NCBI GenBank assembly: GCA_031386065.1
Contig: JANNBZ010000358.1
Span: 1 to 10,154, forward strand
Reading direction: 5' to 3'
Origin: JANYJJ01 sp031386065
GTDB taxonomy: Bacteria; Pseudomonadota; Gammaproteobacteria; Burkholderiales; Burkholderiaceae_C
Length of the DNA stretch: 10,154 nt
Below the pieces are notes generated by a model. The model did no database searches. It had not been told where the DNA came from and saw only the letters and a list, made by a program, of their open reading frames with translations. Positions 8,194 through 10,154 of this stretch are shown in pieces. A program made the translations under genes and the position numbers. Numbering within the stretch: position 1 is the stretch's first letter; each line of letters starts with the position of its first letter.

Positions 8194-8434
8194 AGCCGCG
8201 TGCCATGCGCGCCTGCTCGCGGCGCATGAACAGGTAGAGGCTCTCGACCTTCTCGCGGGCCCACGGGGTCTTGCGCAGGAACTTCAGGCTGGAGCGCACG
8301 CTGGGGTCGCTGGTGAAGCAGCGGATGTCGATCTGCTGCCCGAGTTCGGGCCAGCCGAAATGCGCGACCAGCTCGTTCAGCATCGCTTCCAGCGTGATGC
8401 CGTGCAGCGGGTTGCGGGCTTGGGGCGTGTTCAT
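8192..8434 (-). CDS. VF530 family (DUF2132) small DNA-binding protein
   Basis: This 80-residue protein matches the small VF530/DUF2132 family, named after a Vibrio fischeri protein and annotated as DNA-binding; its cellular role is not established. The family core is clear: NPLHGITLEAMLNELVAHFGW at the start, IDIRCFTSDPSVRSSLKFLRKTPWAR in the middle, and EKVESLYL. A basic tail follows (RREQARMARG). The ATG on the minus strand at 8434 is chosen because conservation begins at NPLHG, eight residues in. The frame stays open far upstream, but that part is low-complexity Arg-rich sequence without family resemblance. No strong ribosome binding site is visible. The gene converges on nagZ, and its stop codon overlaps the palindromic repeat. 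Confidence 0.9.
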   Translation of the reverse strand: MNTPQARNPLHGITLEAMLNELVAHFGWPELGQQIDIRCFTSDPSVRSSLKFLRKTPWAREKVESLYLFMRREQARMARG

Positions 8435-8531
8435 TCGTGCGGCTTGCTTGACGGTGGTGCGATTGTCGTCTGCGGGCCGGCCGCTTGTCCTACGACAACA
8501 TCGTGCCGGGGCTGACTTGTGCCGCCGCGCC

Positions 8532-8546
8532 GCAGTGAAACACTGC
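8532..8546 (+). promoter_or_regulatory. Short perfect dyad just upstream of the 8552 start
   Basis: GCAGTG (8532-8537) and CACTGC (8541-8546) form a perfect 6-bp inverted repeat with an AAA loop, ending five bases before the ATG at 8552. In mRNA it would form a hairpin where a ribosome binding site is expected, and no Shine-Dalgarno is otherwise visible. It may be an operator half-site pair or an RNA hairpin. The 117-bp divergent gap (8435-8551) also holds TTGTC (8485-8489) and GACAA (8494-8498) as a second small dyad. I could not identify a convincing promoter for either gene. Confidence 0.3.
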
Positions 8547-8551
8547 AGCCC

Positions 8552-9169
8552 ATGGACGCCTCTTGTTGCAAATCTTCCGGCAGCATTGCAGCGCTTGCAA
8601 ATGCGGTGGCAGCGCTTTGCGTACTGGCCGGCGGGGCGGTGAATGCGCAGGCGATTGACGATGAATCCGCCGCTGCGCCGCCGGACAATCCCGCGCCGCG
8701 CGTGACCCGTGTCCAAGTGTCCGCTGACGCCGTGTCGTTGCGCGCGAACGCCGCAGCAGCGGGCGCATCTGCCGATTTGGTCGGGGTGTCGTATCGATGG
8801 TGGGTCCGCCGCGGGCGCTCCGATGTCGGCATCGGCGTCGGCACGCTGGGCTACCGCGTGACCCCGTTCGGAGCCTTGGCAGACGACCCGCGCATCAGCA
8901 CCGGCGCGGCACCGATGCTGTCGGTGGCGTGGCGCTACCGGGTCTCCGATCAATCGGTGTTCCACGCCGACGCATCGAGCGCGCGCGGGCTTGCCGTCAA
9001 TGGCGGCGACGGCTACTTCACCAAGATCGGCGTCGAGTGGAAGGCCAAGCCCGAATCGCGGCTCGGGCTCGACGGCTCCAGCCTCGGCCTGCAGCTTGAC
9101 TCGGGCCTGCGCATGTCGATGCGGCTGAAGAAGGGTGGCGTCGGCTTCTACCTGCGTAGCAAGTTCTGA
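8552..9169 (+). CDS. Secreted, probable outer-membrane beta-strand protein, unknown function
   Basis: I do not recognise the family of this 205-residue protein. Residues 1-34 resemble a signal peptide: a polar start with an unusual CC pair, a hydrophobic stretch at about 11-30, and the likely cleavage site NAQA before IDD. A Pro/Ala-rich linker follows (about 38-50). The rest alternates polar and non-polar residues in amphipathic strands, for example YRWWVRRG, DVGIGVGTLGYRV, MLSVAWRYRV, YFTKIGVEWKAK and LRMSMRLKK. The last residues, VGFYLRSKF, end in Phe with hydrophobic residues at alternate positions, as in the C-terminal signal of outer-membrane beta-barrels. An eight-stranded barrel is plausible but unproven. 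ATG 8552 is preferred over GTG 8519 because it places the signal peptide at the N-terminus. It ends 17 bp from the convergent DsbA-family gene. Confidence 0.75.
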   Translation: MDASCCKSSGSIAALANAVAALCVLAGGAVNAQAIDDESAAAPPDNPAPRVTRVQVSADAVSLRANAAAAGASADLVGVSYRWWVRRGRSDVGIGVGTLGYRVTPFGALADDPRISTGAAPMLSVAWRYRVSDQSVFHADASSARGLAVNGGDGYFTKIGVEWKAKPESRLGLDGSSLGLQLDSGLRMSMRLKKGGVGFYLRSKF

Positions 9170-9186
9170 GCGGTGCTCTCGTCCAC

Positions 9187-9822
9187 TCAGTTTGAAAGTG
9201 CGAGCAGTGCAGAAAGCTTTTCGCGCACGCTGTCGATCGGTGCATAGCCCCGGCTGATCCAGTTCAACTGGCCCGCGTGTTCGGCCAGCAGCGCCGGGAA
9301 ACCGCTGATGCCCCAGCGCTGCGACTGCGCAAAGTCAGCGGTGGTGGCGTCGCGCATTGCCTGCGACGCGAAGGCCTTTGCAAACTCGGCCTGCGGCAAC
9401 CCCAACTGCTCGGCCACATCGGCCAGGACTTCAGGGCGGGTGACGTTCTTGCCGTCCGCATAGAACGCCTCTTGCACCGCCTTGAAGAAGCGCCAGGTGT
9501 GCTGCGGCCACAGGCTGCGCACCGTCACCGTGGCGCGGCTGGCGGGCTCGGTGTCGTAGACGAATTCCGGCTCGTGCAGGGCGGTGTGTGGTGCCTGCGC
9601 AAACGGCAGCCCGCTGGCTTCCTGCACATGGTGCCAGTGTCCGAAGATCTCGTCGGCCCGGCCGGGCGCCAGCGGCTCGGTGGTGAAGGGTCGAAGCCCG
9701 CCCATCACCAACGCCAGTTGCAGCGGCGCGGCGTCGCGGGGCTCGGCCAGCAGCTCGGCAATCGTCTTGCCGAAACCGTAGCACCACGAGCACATGGGGT
9801 CGGCGATATAGATCAGGTTCAT
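9187..9822 (-). CDS. Cytoplasmic DsbA-family thioredoxin-fold protein (CSWC)
   Basis: This 211-residue protein belongs to the DsbA superfamily and resembles the group annotated as predicted protein-disulfide isomerase (COG3531-like, FrnE-related). The redox motif C11-S-W-C14 follows the first strand (MNLIYIADPM). The thioredoxin-fold cis-proline is P176 in GISGFPALL. The helical insertion spans roughly residues 50-160. There is no signal peptide, so a cytoplasmic thiol-redox or isomerase-like role is likely; the substrate is unknown. The start is supported by GGGAGA (plus-strand 9829-9834) six bases upstream and by the ATGA overlap with the dbpA stop, implying coupled translation. The 17 bp to the convergent neighbour hold no visible terminator. 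Confidence 0.9.
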   Translation of the reverse strand: MNLIYIADPMCSWCYGFGKTIAELLAEPRDAAPLQLALVMGGLRPFTTEPLAPGRADEIFGHWHHVQEASGLPFAQAPHTALHEPEFVYDTEPASRATVTVRSLWPQHTWRFFKAVQEAFYADGKNVTRPEVLADVAEQLGLPQAEFAKAFASQAMRDATTADFAQSQRWGISGFPALLAEHAGQLNWISRGYAPIDSVREKLSALLALSN

Positions 9823-10154
9823 GTGCGGTCTCCCAGCAATCGAACTTTCACGCTCTTGCCCTTGACCTTGCCGGCGTTCAGCTTTTGCAGCGCCTGCGGG
9901 GCGATTTGGCGGTCCACCGCCACGTAGGTGGCGAACTCGTTGACATTGATCTTGCCGATTTGCGCGCTGGCAAAGCCCGCGTCCTTGGTCAGCGCCCCCA
10001 GCACATCGCCGGCGCGAATCTTCTCTTTGCGGCCGCCCAGAATTTGCAGTGTGACCATCGGCGGCACCAAGGGCCCGCTGCCAGTCGGCAGCAGTTCGCT
10101 CAACGGGTGCCACTGCGAGGTGAAGCCCTGCGCCTTTTCGATGTTGCCGACGCG
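9819..10154 (-). CDS. dbpA: ATP-dependent RNA helicase DbpA, C-terminal part
   Basis: Only the last 111 codons are in the window; the frame is open to the right edge and the DEAD-box motor lies outside. The visible part has the helicase tail RVGNIEKAQGFTSQWHPL and then the DbpA RNA-binding domain: MVTLQILGGRKEKIRAGDVL, GALTKDAGF, IGKINVNEFATYVAVDR, and a basic end at GKVKGKSVKVRLLG. In E. coli this domain recognises hairpin 92 of 23S rRNA and directs DbpA to 50S assembly intermediates. The GGRKEKIRxGDVLGALT signature separates DbpA from other DEAD-box helicases such as RhlE or SrmB. The stop overlaps the DsbA-family start by four bases (ATGA), so the two are probably co-transcribed. Confidence 0.95.
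   Translation of the reverse strand, partial: RVGNIEKAQGFTSQWHPLSELLPTGSGPLVPPMVTLQILGGRKEKIRAGDVLGALTKDAGFASAQIGKINVNEFATYVAVDRQIAPQALQKLNAGKVKGKSVKVRLLGDRT

Noticed and set aside
7550..8515. Plus-strand open frame (321 codons) running from nagZ through the repeat array
   Set aside because: It starts in another frame of nagZ, reads through the tandem repeats (giving a duplicated peptide) and then lies antisense to the VF530 gene.
8435..8965. Upstream extension of the VF530 reading frame
   Set aside because: The added residues are Arg/Ala/Cys-rich, lie antisense to the secreted protein gene, and precede a start that already fits the family.

Overview
The window is chromosomal DNA of a high-GC betaproteobacterium. 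It most likely belongs to Burkholderiales, in the Comamonadaceae or the neighbouring Rubrivivax/Leptothrix group. This placement rests on the gene order lepA-lepB-DUF4845-rnc-era-recO-pdxJ-acpS-nagZ, which is characteristic of that class, and on protein wording recalled from memory; no database was searched.

Positions 2-7997 hold nine tightly packed plus-strand genes that read as one operon or superoperon. Four neighbouring pairs overlap or nearly touch: lepA/lepB share one base, era/recO are 3 bp apart, and pdxJ/acpS and acpS/nagZ share ATGA. The genes cover translation (LepA), protein export (signal peptidase I), RNA processing and ribosome assembly (RNase III, Era), DNA repair (RecO), vitamin B6 synthesis (PdxJ), acyl-carrier-protein activation (AcpS) and peptidoglycan recycling (NagZ). 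Between LepB and RNase III lies a small DUF4845 membrane protein whose N-terminus looks like a type IV pilin. lepA is cut by the left edge. Its first ~110 bp carry several changes at near-invariant residues, including the P-loop lysine, and look more like poor contig-end sequence than biology.

Positions 7998-8191 separate nagZ from a convergent minus-strand gene for a VF530-family protein. This gap is filled almost exactly by two tandem ~95-bp units. Each unit has a variable 50-bp half and a 45-bp core identical in both copies. The variable halves have diverged but keep two matching helices through compensatory base changes, and the core carries terminal inverted repeats. This is the most unusual structure in the window.

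Positions 8435-10154 are accessory in character. A secreted, probably outer-membrane beta-strand protein lies on the plus strand. Convergent to it is a minus-strand pair: the C-terminal part of the RNA helicase DbpA (cut by the right edge), which overlaps by 4 bp a cytoplasmic DsbA-family protein with a CSWC motif.

I see no tRNA, rRNA, CRISPR array, insertion sequence, phage gene or defence system. No non-coding stretch exceeds 300 bases; the longest is the repeat region.
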